In this document: positions 16,602 to 24,500 of the stretch, piece after piece | How the letters are laid out: every line of letters starts with the position of its first letter | Numbering within the stretch: position 1 is the stretch's first letter | NCBI GenBank assembly: GCA_964384785.1 | Contig: CAYLLH010000002.1 | Coordinates: 1-38,603, forward strand | Reading direction: 5' to 3' | DNA length: 38,603 nucleotides | Source of the DNA: JAZKSG01 sp964384785 | GTDB taxonomy: Archaea > Thermoplasmatota > E2 > DHVEG-1 | Notes under the pieces: generated by a model | Seen by the model: the letters and a program-made list of their open reading frames with translations, nothing else | The model's database searches: none | Told to the model about the DNA's origin: nothing | Position numbers and translations under genes: made by a program

Positions 16602-17012
16602 TTATGGGTTCTTTTCTATTGATTTTAGAATTACTTGGTCTTTTTGTTTACGAAAAATAACTTCATAGTCTTCAAAGATTGGATGTCTGCCTATAAGCAC
16701 AGGTATATCTTTTCTCGAGGAAACATGTATGAGTATTTTACTATAGGTTGCTGTTGTGTTTCCTTTTCCTATTATCATATCAAGTGTTGCTTTAAAAAGA
16801 GAAGTTTCTCCTCCAGCTGTGTTTACAGCTCCTGCTTCTTCTAATTCTAAATCTAAATACTGTGCAATGGGTAAAGGTATTACTATGAAGTCTCCGCCGG
16901 AGTCTAAGAGTGCATCTATGTATGGTGTTTTTCTTTCTTTGTGATAAAATTTTACCGGTATTATAGGATACCTGTGGTAATTAAATATAAATTCTAAAGT
17001 TTTTGCTTTCAT
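16602..17012 (-). CDS. Retropepsin-like aspartic protease
   Basis: A 136-residue protein with the retroviral-type aspartic protease pattern. ALLDSGGDFIVIP contains the catalytic D37-S38-G39, followed by hydrophobic strands. Near the end, VLIGRHPIFEDYEVIF fits the conserved 'lGR..ff..f.v.f' element. Enzymes of this type act as homodimers because one chain gives half the site. The ATG at 17012 is five bases after the stop of the small DUF5678-like gene, so the two are surely cotranscribed. The substrate is unknown. There is no signal peptide, so it is probably cytoplasmic. Confidence 0.75.
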   Translation of the reverse strand: MKAKTLEFIFNYHRYPIIPVKFYHKERKTPYIDALLDSGGDFIVIPLPIAQYLDLELEEAGAVNTAGGETSLFKATLDMIIGKGNTTATYSKILIHVSSRKDIPVLIGRHPIFEDYEVIFRKQKDQVILKSIEKNP

Positions 17013-17017
17013 TGTAA

Positions 17018-17209
17018 TCAGCGTAAATGAAATTCCTCTGTTAATACTTTTGATATTTTTATTTTGTCTTCAGGGTATTCTTCTTCAGGGAATCTTTCTT
17101 CTGCTGTTTTCAGGATGTCTTCTATGTTTGCGCTATGGTCTACTATTTGATCGTCAAAAAGTAGAAGCCATTCTCCTGAGAATTTTTTTGTTTCATGTTC
17201 AATGTTCAT
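17018..17209 (-). CDS. DUF5678-like small protein
   Basis: A 63-residue acidic protein. The core FSGEWLLLFDDQIVDHS followed by a helix (IEDILKTAEERFPEE) resembles DUF5678, a small archaeal/bacterial family often encoded beside retropepsin-like proteins. I took the ATG at 17209; a TTG at 17221 with AAGG close upstream would add four residues. The pairing with the protease gene suggests a joint function, such as a regulator, substrate or inhibitor, but nothing in the sequence decides which. Confidence 0.7.
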   Translation of the reverse strand: MNIEHETKKFSGEWLLLFDDQIVDHSANIEDILKTAEERFPEEEYPEDKIKISKVLTEEFHLR

Positions 17210-17278
17210 TTTTTTATCCAATTTCCTTAGATTTTATTCAATATAAAAATGTTACGCATTTGTTTTTATAGTCATTTT

Positions 17279-17286
17279 TTATATAA
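17279..17286 (-). promoter_or_regulatory. TATA box for the DUF5678-like/retropepsin pair
   Basis: TTATATAA read leftward, about 60-75 bases before the start codon, predicts a start site near 17255. It is the best match in the gap, but the region is generally AT-rich. Confidence 0.35.
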
Positions 17287-17339
17287 TATTCAGTTTTTAT
17301 TGAAAAATTTTGAGTTAAACCACCAAAATCAGAGAAACA

Positions 17340-17347
17340 TTTATATA
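17340..17347 (+). promoter_or_regulatory. TATA box for the 17418 gene
   Basis: TTTATATA lies 71 bases before the ATG at 17418. It predicts a start near 17370 and a leader of about 45 bases that contains the purine-rich AAAGGGGT ribosome site. Confidence 0.4.
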
Positions 17348-17417
17348 CTATGATTTACAGACTTATATGGAATAAAAAAATTTAAAAAAATGATGCAGGA
17401 AAGGGGTCGAATATATT

Positions 17418-17825
17418 ATGAATATTATAACACTTGATGATTTATCAAAAGCGATAGCCAACCGTGTTGGTATAGGTATCGAAGAAGCTCGAAGAGACGC
17501 AGGATTTGTAATGGATGTTTTTGGTTTTCAGGACCGAGTAATTGATAACGTATTAGATCCTGAGGACAGGCAACTCTTCTACTTACTTGAAGAGGAAGGC
17601 ATGCTTACAACTGAAAGAGAAGAAACCACACTTTATGATGGACGTGAATGGCGTACACATTACTGGGTGATGAGAAAAGATATTGTGCTAAGATTTGCTC
17701 AAGATGAAAACACCCGTGGTAGAAATATTTTATCTGACAAAAGAACAATAGAAGATATCTCAGATGAAGCTATTTATGATTCTCTTGGAGAAGATCTTTG
17801 GGTAACCAGAAAACTACCAGAATAA
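17418..17825 (+). CDS. Conserved archaeal protein, DUF6015-like
   Basis: A 135-residue acidic soluble protein. The N-terminal half (MNIITLDDLSKAIANRVGIG and following) is helical. The middle reads DPEDRQLFYLLEEEGMLTTE, like a small winged helix-turn-helix, and a strand HYWVMRK follows. It resembles a family annotated DUF6015 in Thermoplasmatota genomes; that match is from memory. The layout of helices plus 'LEEEGML' and paired strands would suit a DNA-binding or adaptor role, but no function is established. The gene has its own promoter and GGGGT ribosome site, and a nine-T run follows it. Confidence 0.65.
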   Translation: MNIITLDDLSKAIANRVGIGIEEARRDAGFVMDVFGFQDRVIDNVLDPEDRQLFYLLEEEGMLTTEREETTLYDGREWRTHYWVMRKDIVLRFAQDENTRGRNILSDKRTIEDISDEAIYDSLGEDLWVTRKLPE

Positions 17826-17855
17826 TTTTGAAGTACCTAAAATAAACTAAAAACC

Positions 17856-17864
17856 TTTTTTTTT
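17856..17864 (+). terminator. U-tract terminator
   Basis: Nine consecutive T about 30 bases after the stop of the preceding gene, with a second T6 run ten bases on. Typical of archaeal intrinsic termination. Confidence 0.4.
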
Positions 17865-17990
17865 ATTTTCTTTTTTATATTTATCTTGTTTCTTTTTTTT
17901 AAAAACGTTAATAAACAAGTTTTTTGTTTCTTATTCTCTTATCCCAAGAAATTGTTAAAATAAAACTTAGTGGATAGGTGATATTTAAAA

Positions 17991-19175
17991 ATGACTAAGG
18001 AAAAAATTATTATTAGTTCGGAGTCAGTAACTGAAGGTCATCCTGATAAAATGTGTGATCTTATATCTGATGCTATTCTCGATGAAGCTTTGAATGATGA
18101 TAAATATTCTCGTGTTGCTGTAGAAACAGGTACCAAAAATGGAGGTGTCATGGTTTTTGGTGAGATGACCACGGAATCATATATTGATATCCCCAGAGTT
18201 GTTCGTGATGTCATTAAAGATATTGGTTATACAAAATCAGAATATGGTATAGAATGGGAGACATGTTCTGTTTGGGTTCAAATAACCGAGCAGAGTCCTG
18301 ATATTTCTCAAGGTGTTAGTGAAAACAAAGGTTTACATAAGAAACAGGGTGCTGGTGATCAAGGTATGATGTTTGGTTATGCATGTAATGATACAAAGGA
18401 GCTTATGCCCCTTCCGATCATGCTTTCACATCAGCTTACCAAAAGGCTTTCTGAGATTCGTAAAAAGGGTGATATCCCTTATCTGCGTCCTGATGGAAAA
18501 GCTCAGGTTTCTGTTGAATATGATGATAATGGTAAACCAGTTCGTGCTGACACAATTGTTGTTTCTACTCAGCATGATCCCGGTGTTTCTTATGATAAAA
18601 TCAATAAAGATGTAAAAGAGAAAATCATTAAACCTGTTTGTAAAAAATGGATGGATAAAGATACAACTGTTCATGTTAATCCAACTGGTGCTTTTGTCCG
18701 TGGTGGTCCATATGCTGACGCGGGTCTTACCGGTAGAAAAATTATTGTTGATACTTATGGTGGTGTAGGTCGTCACGGTGGCGGAGCCTTTTCTGGTAAG
18801 GATCCGTCTAAGGTTGATCGTAGTGCAGCATATGCCTGCAGATATATTGCTAAAAACATTGTAGCAGCAGGTCTTGCTGATAGATGTGAAATCCAACTTG
18901 CTTATGCTATAGGTGTTTCTGATCCTGTGTCAATTTATATTGATTGTTTTGGAACTAATAAAATCCCTGTTGATAAAATCAAAAAACTTGTTAGAAACTA
19001 TTTCCCTCTTAGCCCTAGTGAACTTATTAGAGACCTTGATCTATTACGTCCTATCTATAAAAAGACTGCAGCATATGGTCATTTCGGTCGTGAGGATCCT
19101 GATTTTACTTGGGAGAAAACAGATAAAGCAGAGCTTTTACGTAAAGAAGCAGGTTTGAAAAAGAAAGCCTGCTAA
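17991..19175 (+). CDS. metK: S-adenosylmethionine synthetase, bacterial type
   Basis: A 394-residue methionine adenosyltransferase that makes S-adenosylmethionine from methionine and ATP. It is clearly the bacterial/eukaryotic MetK family, with SESVTEGHPDK at the N-terminus, GAGDQGMMFGYA in the middle, DTYGGVGRHGGGAFSGKDP and the ending AAYGHFGRED. Most archaea instead carry the very divergent archaeal MAT family, so this gene was probably acquired from bacteria. GGTGAT lies eight bases before the ATG. Length is full and all signature motifs are intact. It is followed by a T8 run and appears to be transcribed alone. Confidence 0.96.
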   Translation: MTKEKIIISSESVTEGHPDKMCDLISDAILDEALNDDKYSRVAVETGTKNGGVMVFGEMTTESYIDIPRVVRDVIKDIGYTKSEYGIEWETCSVWVQITEQSPDISQGVSENKGLHKKQGAGDQGMMFGYACNDTKELMPLPIMLSHQLTKRLSEIRKKGDIPYLRPDGKAQVSVEYDDNGKPVRADTIVVSTQHDPGVSYDKINKDVKEKIIKPVCKKWMDKDTTVHVNPTGAFVRGGPYADAGLTGRKIIVDTYGGVGRHGGGAFSGKDPSKVDRSAAYACRYIAKNIVAAGLADRCEIQLAYAIGVSDPVSIYIDCFGTNKIPVDKIKKLVRNYFPLSPSELIRDLDLLRPIYKKTAAYGHFGREDPDFTWEKTDKAELLRKEAGLKKKAC

Positions 19176-19180
19176 AATCC

Positions 19181-19188
19181 TTTTTTTT
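19181..19188 (+). terminator. U-tract terminator after metK
   Basis: Eight consecutive T six bases after the metK stop codon. Confidence 0.4.
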
Positions 19189-19228
19189 CGTTAGTTTAAA
19201 GTACAGCTTTTGTTTTATTTTTTTTCTT

Positions 19229-19900
19229 GTGAAACTTAGAAGTGGTTTTGAAGAGAACAAACTTTATGTTATTATTGCACTTTTTGTAATAGTTGTAATT
19301 GTTTTAACCATTGTTTTTAGTGGACGTGATCTTACACCCGCTCGTATACCTTTTGATGTTTTAGATGATGATTGGTATTGGGATTCTGAGAATAGTAGTA
19401 AAGAAGAAGGTGTTATGGGTTTAGAACGGTTTCGTAGTTTTACGTATAGATGTGAAAACGATAGTTTTCCTGCTTATGTTACAGTTTCGACTATGAAAAA
19501 TTTTTTTATGATGGATGAAAAAGATTTAATTGATGAAACAGAGGATATGATTATTAGTAAAATTTCTGATCAAAATATTATTTTAGATAAAAAAACTCGT
19601 TTAAGTGGCCGTAGAACTCTTTACAATGATCATAACAGTTATTATTTTGTTTATAATAATGCTACTAAAGGAGAAGGGAATTCTTCTGAGAAAATAAAAA
19701 TTTTTGGTGAGGCCTGGAATTGTGAAAAATCTGGTACATCAATAATATGTGTTGCTATAGCTCAGATTTCAAATACGTCTCTTAATGTTAAAAATTATGA
19801 TTTTTTTTGGGCTAAAATAATTAGAGATAAATTTGGTACTTTTGGAGTTGATGAATTCAAAGGTTCTGATGGTTTAATATATAATATTATATGTCATTAA
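19229..19900 (+). CDS. Membrane-anchored protein of unknown function
   Basis: A 223-residue protein that I do not recognise. One transmembrane segment (about residues 13-30, rich in Ile/Val) follows a short charged N-terminus. The rest would face outside: an acidic, aromatic-rich beta domain with several Asn-Xaa-Ser/Thr sites and cysteines that could form disulfides (for example in YRCEND and the terminal IICH). It starts with GTG at 19229, with no clear ribosome site. It converges with the UPF0179 gene; an A8 run then a T9 run lies between. Confidence 0.6.
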   Translation: MKLRSGFEENKLYVIIALFVIVVIVLTIVFSGRDLTPARIPFDVLDDDWYWDSENSSKEEGVMGLERFRSFTYRCENDSFPAYVTVSTMKNFFMMDEKDLIDETEDMIISKISDQNIILDKKTRLSGRRTLYNDHNSYYFVYNNATKGEGNSSEKIKIFGEAWNCEKSGTSIICVAIAQISNTSLNVKNYDFFWAKIIRDKFGTFGVDEFKGSDGLIYNIICH

Positions 19901-19917
19901 AAAAAAGATTTTTTTTT
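19899..19917. terminator. Bidirectional A/T-run terminator
   Basis: An A8 run and a T9 run, two bases apart, separate two convergent genes. Each gives a U-tract to one of the two transcripts. Confidence 0.45.
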
Positions 19918-20344
19918 ATTCTTCTTCGATTTCAGCTTTATTTAGTTCATAACCGATAGGGCATTCTACTGAGTCAAATATTTTTTTTATTTTGTATTTC
20001 TGGTCTTTTTTTGGTTTGAAATCCTGACAGATTTTGTAATGTTCACAGCCGATATTTTTACATTTTTCTTTTTTGATAACTGTTATGCTTCCTTCTGTTA
20101 TTTTTTTGTTTATTGTTGTTATAATGGGTTGTTCTTCTACTTCTACAACTGATACTGCGCCTTCATGGATTTTACAGTTGTGTTTTTTATCTCTGATATT
20201 TGTTATTTTATAATATCTGTCTATTTTTAGATTGAAACAAACATTTTTTAGTTTACAGTTTTTACATTCGCCTTGAGGTCCAAGATATTTAAAAATCAGG
20301 TTTTTTTTAGCAAGTTTTTCTCCTATTAATGTTACATGTGCCAT
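19916..20344 (-). CDS. UPF0179 family cysteine-rich protein
   Basis: A 142-residue protein matching the archaeal UPF0179 family. The start MAHVTLIGEKLAKKNLIFKY and the ECKNCKLKNVCFNL motif are typical. A second cysteine group, KCKNIGCEHYKICQDF, and a C-terminal VECPIGYELNKAE follow. The cysteines suggest metal or Fe-S binding. The function is not established for the family. It starts four bases after the glycerol-1-phosphate dehydrogenase stop, so the two are cotranscribed. Confidence 0.88.
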   Translation of the reverse strand: MAHVTLIGEKLAKKNLIFKYLGPQGECKNCKLKNVCFNLKIDRYYKITNIRDKKHNCKIHEGAVSVVEVEEQPIITTINKKITEGSITVIKKEKCKNIGCEHYKICQDFKPKKDQKYKIKKIFDSVECPIGYELNKAEIEEE

Positions 20345-20348
20345 TTTT

Positions 20349-21437
20349 TTATATTACTCCTGTTTTTTTAGCTAGGTTTTTTGCAGCATCCTCTGTTAAA
20401 CCTTTTTCTCCAAGTATAGTGTATCTTTCTGGTCTTATTTCTTGAGCTCTTACTAGTGCTTCTACTATTTTTTTCTTTGATATACCTATTTCTTCTGATG
20501 TGGTTGGAGTTCCAATCTTTTTAAGAGCATTTCTTAACAGTTTCCAGTCTCCTCCATGTAGATACATCATCATTATAGCTCCTATTCCGCATTGTTCTCC
20601 ATGTAGTGGTTTTTGATGCCTACGGCTTTTTAGTAGTATCCCTGGTCCAAGATGATCAAGCATATGCGAGAACATGTGTTCAGCACCACTTGCAGGTCTT
20701 GTATTTCCTGCAACACTCATTGCTACTCCTGATACTATCATGCTTTTTACTCCAAGCCAGGCTGCTCTTTCTGAGTTGGGTCGTATATCATCAGCGTTAT
20801 CTATTATCATTTCAGCAGCAGTGGTTGCTAGTACTGCAGCGTGGCTGCTGTATTCTTCATTTTTAAGTCTTGATGCTAATTTCCAATCTTCAACAGCTGT
20901 GATATTTGATATAACATCAGCGCATCCTGCAGCAAGCATTCTGTATGGTGCATTCATTATTATTTCAGTATCAGCTAGTATTGCTTCTGGTGATACAGCT
21001 GTTTTTGATACTGATCCTTTTTTGTGTTTGAGTGCTGCTCTTGGTGATGCTATTCCATCATGAGCCGCTGAAGTTGGAACACTAATGAATGGTTTTGATA
21101 GTTCATGTGCAGCGAGTTTTGTGACATCTATAACGCTTCCGCCGCCTACACCTATTAGTGAATCTGCTTCTTTTTTGTAAGCATAATCGATTACATTATT
21201 TACCTGATCTACTGTAGCCTGATTTATTATTATTTCTGATACTTCATAGTTTGATTTTGATAGTATTTTTTCTATTTCTTTTCCAAGTATTCTTTTTGTT
21301 TTTTTGTCTGCTACTATTGTTGTTTTTTTTCCAGGTGTCACTCTGTCGCATAGTTTTTTTATTTCAGGTGTGGTTTTGTGCCCCACTATTATTTCTCGTG
21401 GGAATACCATTCTTTTGGATTTGGTAAAGTTGTTCAT
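20349..21437 (-). CDS. egsA: sn-Glycerol-1-phosphate dehydrogenase
   Basis: A 362-residue NAD(P)-dependent enzyme reducing dihydroxyacetone phosphate to sn-glycerol-1-phosphate, the backbone of archaeal membrane lipids. It belongs to the iron/zinc alcohol dehydrogenase superfamily. The nucleotide motif GGGSVID is at 98-104. Likely zinc ligands are D174 (GCADVISN), H254 (AEHMFSH) and H279 (LHGEQ), with spacing close to characterised archaeal enzymes. The PTSAAHDGIASP stretch is diagnostic. It forms a two-gene unit with UPF0179 and diverges from the DUF63 gene. Confidence 0.96.
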   Translation of the reverse strand: MNNFTKSKRMVFPREIIVGHKTTPEIKKLCDRVTPGKKTTIVADKKTKRILGKEIEKILSKSNYEVSEIIINQATVDQVNNVIDYAYKKEADSLIGVGGGSVIDVTKLAAHELSKPFISVPTSAAHDGIASPRAALKHKKGSVSKTAVSPEAILADTEIIMNAPYRMLAAGCADVISNITAVEDWKLASRLKNEEYSSHAAVLATTAAEMIIDNADDIRPNSERAAWLGVKSMIVSGVAMSVAGNTRPASGAEHMFSHMLDHLGPGILLKSRRHQKPLHGEQCGIGAIMMMYLHGGDWKLLRNALKKIGTPTTSEEIGISKKKIVEALVRAQEIRPERYTILGEKGLTEDAAKNLAKKTGVI

Positions 21438-21515
21438 AGTGATTTTCCTAAATTGTGAACCAAGACCTTAATATATTATTTTTTCCTTTCATGTTTTCGT
21501 GGTCTAATAAATAAT

Positions 21516-22553
21516 ATGAAAGCTGTTAAGTATATTAAAAAAAATTATGATAAAGTTATCATTTACTGTGTTGCCGCTGTTTTTTTAGTTGTTATGCTTG
21601 GGTTGGTTTTGTTTCCTGAGTTTTTTTATGAACAATGGATTTGGAAATATTATTGGGGTCCTGTGGTTGCTGATGCTCAAGATGGTGTTGCTTTTTATAA
21701 TGGTGTTAAAGCAGTTGAGGGTTACACATATCTTTCAGAAGTAACTTATGGATTTATTTTGATTCTTGCGTTATATGGGATTTATAGACTTCTTAAGAAA
21801 CTTGAGGTTGTAGTGGATTGGCATTTTGCTTTGGCTCTTCTCCCGTACATTGTTTTTGGTCCTGTAGCAAGGACTTTAGAGGATAGTGGTTTTTTCTCAC
21901 CGCCTTGGGTTTACTGGTTTATATCGCCTTTGATTTATCTTCAAATAGGTTTGTTTGCAATATTTTTTGTTTTGTTGGGTTATTATCTTCAAAAAAACTA
22001 TAAACATAAGTTTTTAAAAATTAATAATGTAGTTTTTGTTGGCGGTGTGTGTCTTTTATTGCCTTCGCTTTTTTTTGTTGCCAAATGGATTTTGGGTGAT
22101 GGATGGGGTGATACTAGTGATGTTCGTTTCGATGTTTTTTTAATTGTGATGGGTTTGGTTTCTTTGATTACTTTTTTAGTATTTTTGTTTTCATATTTTA
22201 TGAAAAACAAGGATTTTTCTATTCCTTTTAGAAATCCTTTGAATCTTGCTTTGATTTTTGGTCATCAACTTGATGGGATTACAACTTATCTGAGTATCAA
22301 GGATCCGCTGAATCTGGGTCTTAGTTATGTTGAGAAACATCCTGCATCTGATAGTTTGTTGAATATTTGGGGTCCTTTGTTTCCTGTTACTAAGTTTGTT
22401 TTGATAATTGTTGTAATTTATCTTTTTGATATTTTATATAAGGATGAGTTAAGGGGTAATCTTACTTTGGTTAATTTGTTAAAGATTGGTATTTTGATTC
22501 TTGGTTTTTCGCCAGGTCTTCGTGGTCTTTTAAGAGTTACAATGGGGGTCTAA
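21516..22553 (+). CDS. DUF63 family integral membrane protein
   Basis: A 345-residue polytopic membrane protein with about eight hydrophobic segments, starting at residues 15-35. Diagnostic DUF63 stretches are GPVARTLEDSGFFSPPWVYW at about 117-136, GHQLDGITTYLS in the second half and SLLNIWGPLFPVTKF near the end. The family is widespread in euryarchaea and has no established function. The conserved polar residues in the membrane (R, E, D, H) would suit a transporter or an enzyme acting on lipids. The stop is 11 bases before lipA, so it may be the first gene of the lipoate operon. Confidence 0.9.
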   Translation: MKAVKYIKKNYDKVIIYCVAAVFLVVMLGLVLFPEFFYEQWIWKYYWGPVVADAQDGVAFYNGVKAVEGYTYLSEVTYGFILILALYGIYRLLKKLEVVVDWHFALALLPYIVFGPVARTLEDSGFFSPPWVYWFISPLIYLQIGLFAIFFVLLGYYLQKNYKHKFLKINNVVFVGGVCLLLPSLFFVAKWILGDGWGDTSDVRFDVFLIVMGLVSLITFLVFLFSYFMKNKDFSIPFRNPLNLALIFGHQLDGITTYLSIKDPLNLGLSYVEKHPASDSLLNIWGPLFPVTKFVLIIVVIYLFDILYKDELRGNLTLVNLLKIGILILGFSPGLRGLLRVTMGV

Positions 22554-22564
22554 TTTTAGAATAT

Positions 22565-23428
22565 ATGCGTAATAGACATCATCCTGATTGGTTGAAAGTA
22601 AAAATTGGTGGCGGAGAACGTTTTGTTCATATGAAAAAACTTCTTCGTGGTTCAAAGCTTCATACTATTTGTGAGGAAGCAAGATGTCCTAATATAGCTG
22701 AATGTTTTGGTAAGGGTACCGCTGTTTTTTTGATTCTGGGTGATGTTTGTACCCGAAATTGTGGTTATTGTAATGTTAAACATGGAAAACCTGGTTCTTT
22801 GAATGAAAATGAGCCTTTAGATGTAGCTGAGAGTGTTAAACATCTTGGTTTGAAATATGTGGTTATTACATCTGTTACTCGTGATGATCTTTCTGATGGG
22901 GGAGCAAGTGTTTTTAATAAAACGGTTAATGAGGTTAGAAAAATTAAATCGGATTGTGATATAGAGGTTTTGATACCTGATTTTAAAGGAAAAATAAGTT
23001 CTTTAAAAAAAGTTATTGATTCAAAACCTGTAGTGGTTAATCATAATATTGAAGTTGTAAAGGAATTATTTTCATCTGTTAGACCACAGGGCGATTATAA
23101 CCTTAGTTTAAAAGTTTTAGAAAACATTAAAAAAATTAATCCTTCTGTTAAATCTAAATCTGGTTTCATGGTTGGTTTAGGAGAAAATAAAAAACAAATA
23201 ATCGATACTATGAAGGATTTAAAAAATGTTGATGTTGATTTTTTGACGATTGGGCAATATCTGCAGCCTACTCGTTCTCATGCTAAAATAAAAAAATATT
23301 ATACTCCAAATGAGTTTGAGGAATTCAAAAAACTCGCTTTTGATATGGGTTTTGAACATGTCGAATCCGGTCCTTTGGTTCGTAGTAGTTATAATGCCGA
23401 GAAAGCTTTAGAGGTGAAAAAAAGTTGA
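22565..23428 (+). CDS. lipA: Lipoyl synthase
   Basis: A 287-residue radical SAM enzyme that inserts two sulfurs into protein-bound octanoyl groups. Both clusters are evident: the auxiliary CX4CX5C at C36, C41, C47 and the radical SAM CX3CX2C at C62, C66, C69. SVTRDDLSDGG and VRPQGDYN are family signatures, and TRSHAKI...Y with a terminal GPLVRSSYNA is complete. It overlaps lplB by four bases and begins the lipA-lplB-lplA operon segment. Its products would serve lipoate-dependent complexes not encoded here. Confidence 0.95.
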   Translation: MRNRHHPDWLKVKIGGGERFVHMKKLLRGSKLHTICEEARCPNIAECFGKGTAVFLILGDVCTRNCGYCNVKHGKPGSLNENEPLDVAESVKHLGLKYVVITSVTRDDLSDGGASVFNKTVNEVRKIKSDCDIEVLIPDFKGKISSLKKVIDSKPVVVNHNIEVVKELFSSVRPQGDYNLSLKVLENIKKINPSVKSKSGFMVGLGENKKQIIDTMKDLKNVDVDFLTIGQYLQPTRSHAKIKKYYTPNEFEEFKKLAFDMGFEHVESGPLVRSSYNAEKALEVKKS

Positions 23429-23709
23429 AATGTAAATCTGTTTATAAGGTGCCTAAAGGTAAATTGCTAAAGATTTTTTTTGATTTTGATAAAAAAAATA
23501 ATGTTATTAATTCTGTTAGAATCACTGGTGATTTTTTTGCTTATCCGCCAGATTCTATTGAACTTATTGAAAATAAGTTAAAAAATAATTTATTGGATCG
23601 CAAGGTTTTGATTGATAGAATTGACGATGTGGTTAAAAAAAATAATGTTCAACTTATTGGTATAGATTCTATTAGTATTGTGGATTGTATTTTTCGAGGT
23701 GTTGAATAG
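23425..23709 (+). CDS. lplB: Lipoate-protein ligase accessory subunit (LplB / C-terminal domain)
   Basis: A 94-residue protein equivalent to the C-terminal accessory domain of lipoate-protein ligase, encoded separately as in Thermoplasma acidophilum LplB. The stretches NSVRITGDFFAYP and IDDVVKKNNVQLIGI are the recognisable features. In the bipartite enzyme this subunit is needed for lipoate activation by LplA. The start is a TTG at 23425 overlapping the lipA stop in a TTGA arrangement. It abuts the lplA start directly (TAG then TTG). Confidence 0.85.
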   Translation: MKCKSVYKVPKGKLLKIFFDFDKKNNVINSVRITGDFFAYPPDSIELIENKLKNNLLDRKVLIDRIDDVVKKNNVQLIGIDSISIVDCIFRGVE

Positions 23710-24474
23710 TTGTCTGAGGAATGGCGTTTTTTAAACACTGGTTTTAGTGATGCTTTTACTAATATGGCTGTTGATCGTGCTATTATGATGGCTACAAGTG
23801 AAGGCTGTGTTCCTCCTACTGTTCGTTTTTATGGTTGGGTTCCTTCTGCTATTTCTATTGGCTATTTTCAGAGTCTTAAGGAAGAAGTAGATCTTGGTAT
23901 GTGTAAAAATTTGGGTGTTGATTATGTTCGTCGTATAACTGGTGGCGGTGCTGTTTTTCATGAAAAAGAGCTTACTTATAGTATTGTTCTTCCTGAGGGT
24001 CATCCAAGTGTTTCAGAGAATATCCTTGAGAGCTACAAACGAATTTGTGGCGGTATTATGAAAGGTTTGAATAATTTTGGTTTGGAGTGTAGTTACCGTC
24101 CGATTAATGATATTCTTTCTTCTGGTAAGAAGATTTCAGGTAATGCTCAGACTCGTCAGAAAAAAACTCTTTTACAGCATGGTACAATACTTCTTGATGT
24201 AGATGTTGATAAAATGTTTTCAATTTTAAAGGTTCCTAGTGAAAAAATGAAGGATAAACTTATTAAAAACGTTAAAGAAAGCGTTACCTCTGTTTCGAGT
24301 GTTTTTGGCAGATCTGTTTCTTTTGATGAGTTAGTTGTTGATATGAAAAAAGGTTTTGAGGAAGAATTTGATGTTGAACTCGTTGAGGGTACATTAACAG
24401 ATTATGAAAAAAAACTGTCAGAGGGTTTTAAGAAAAATATTTTTTCTAATAGTGATTGGAATCATAAAAGATAA
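23710..24474 (+). CDS. lplA: Lipoate-protein ligase A, catalytic subunit
   Basis: A 254-residue biotin/lipoate ligase-fold protein. The lipoate-binding motif RRITGGGAVFH is at residues 74-84, and KKISGNAQTRQKKTLLQHG carries the Lys-containing active-site strand. It lacks the accessory domain, which lplB supplies. The start is TTG at 23710, immediately after the lplB stop, with no other start nearby. It could be a ligase scavenging lipoate or an octanoyltransferase feeding LipA; the company of LipA allows both. It converges with the zinc-ribbon gene. Confidence 0.92.
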   Translation: MSEEWRFLNTGFSDAFTNMAVDRAIMMATSEGCVPPTVRFYGWVPSAISIGYFQSLKEEVDLGMCKNLGVDYVRRITGGGAVFHEKELTYSIVLPEGHPSVSENILESYKRICGGIMKGLNNFGLECSYRPINDILSSGKKISGNAQTRQKKTLLQHGTILLDVDVDKMFSILKVPSEKMKDKLIKNVKESVTSVSSVFGRSVSFDELVVDMKKGFEEEFDVELVEGTLTDYEKKLSEGFKKNIFSNSDWNHKR

Positions 24475-24500
24475 AAAAAAGAGAAAAAATAAAGTCTTTA

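Noticed and set aside
17886..17931. CTTGTTT/AAACAAG inverted repeat upstream of metK as a SAM riboswitch
   Set aside because: No SAM riboswitch core is visible and these riboswitches are bacterial; it is A/T-run sequence with a long loop.
18426..18896. 156-codon open frame antisense to metK
   Set aside because: Lies wholly inside a conserved gene, with low-complexity Thr/Ile/Asn composition and no recognisable domain.
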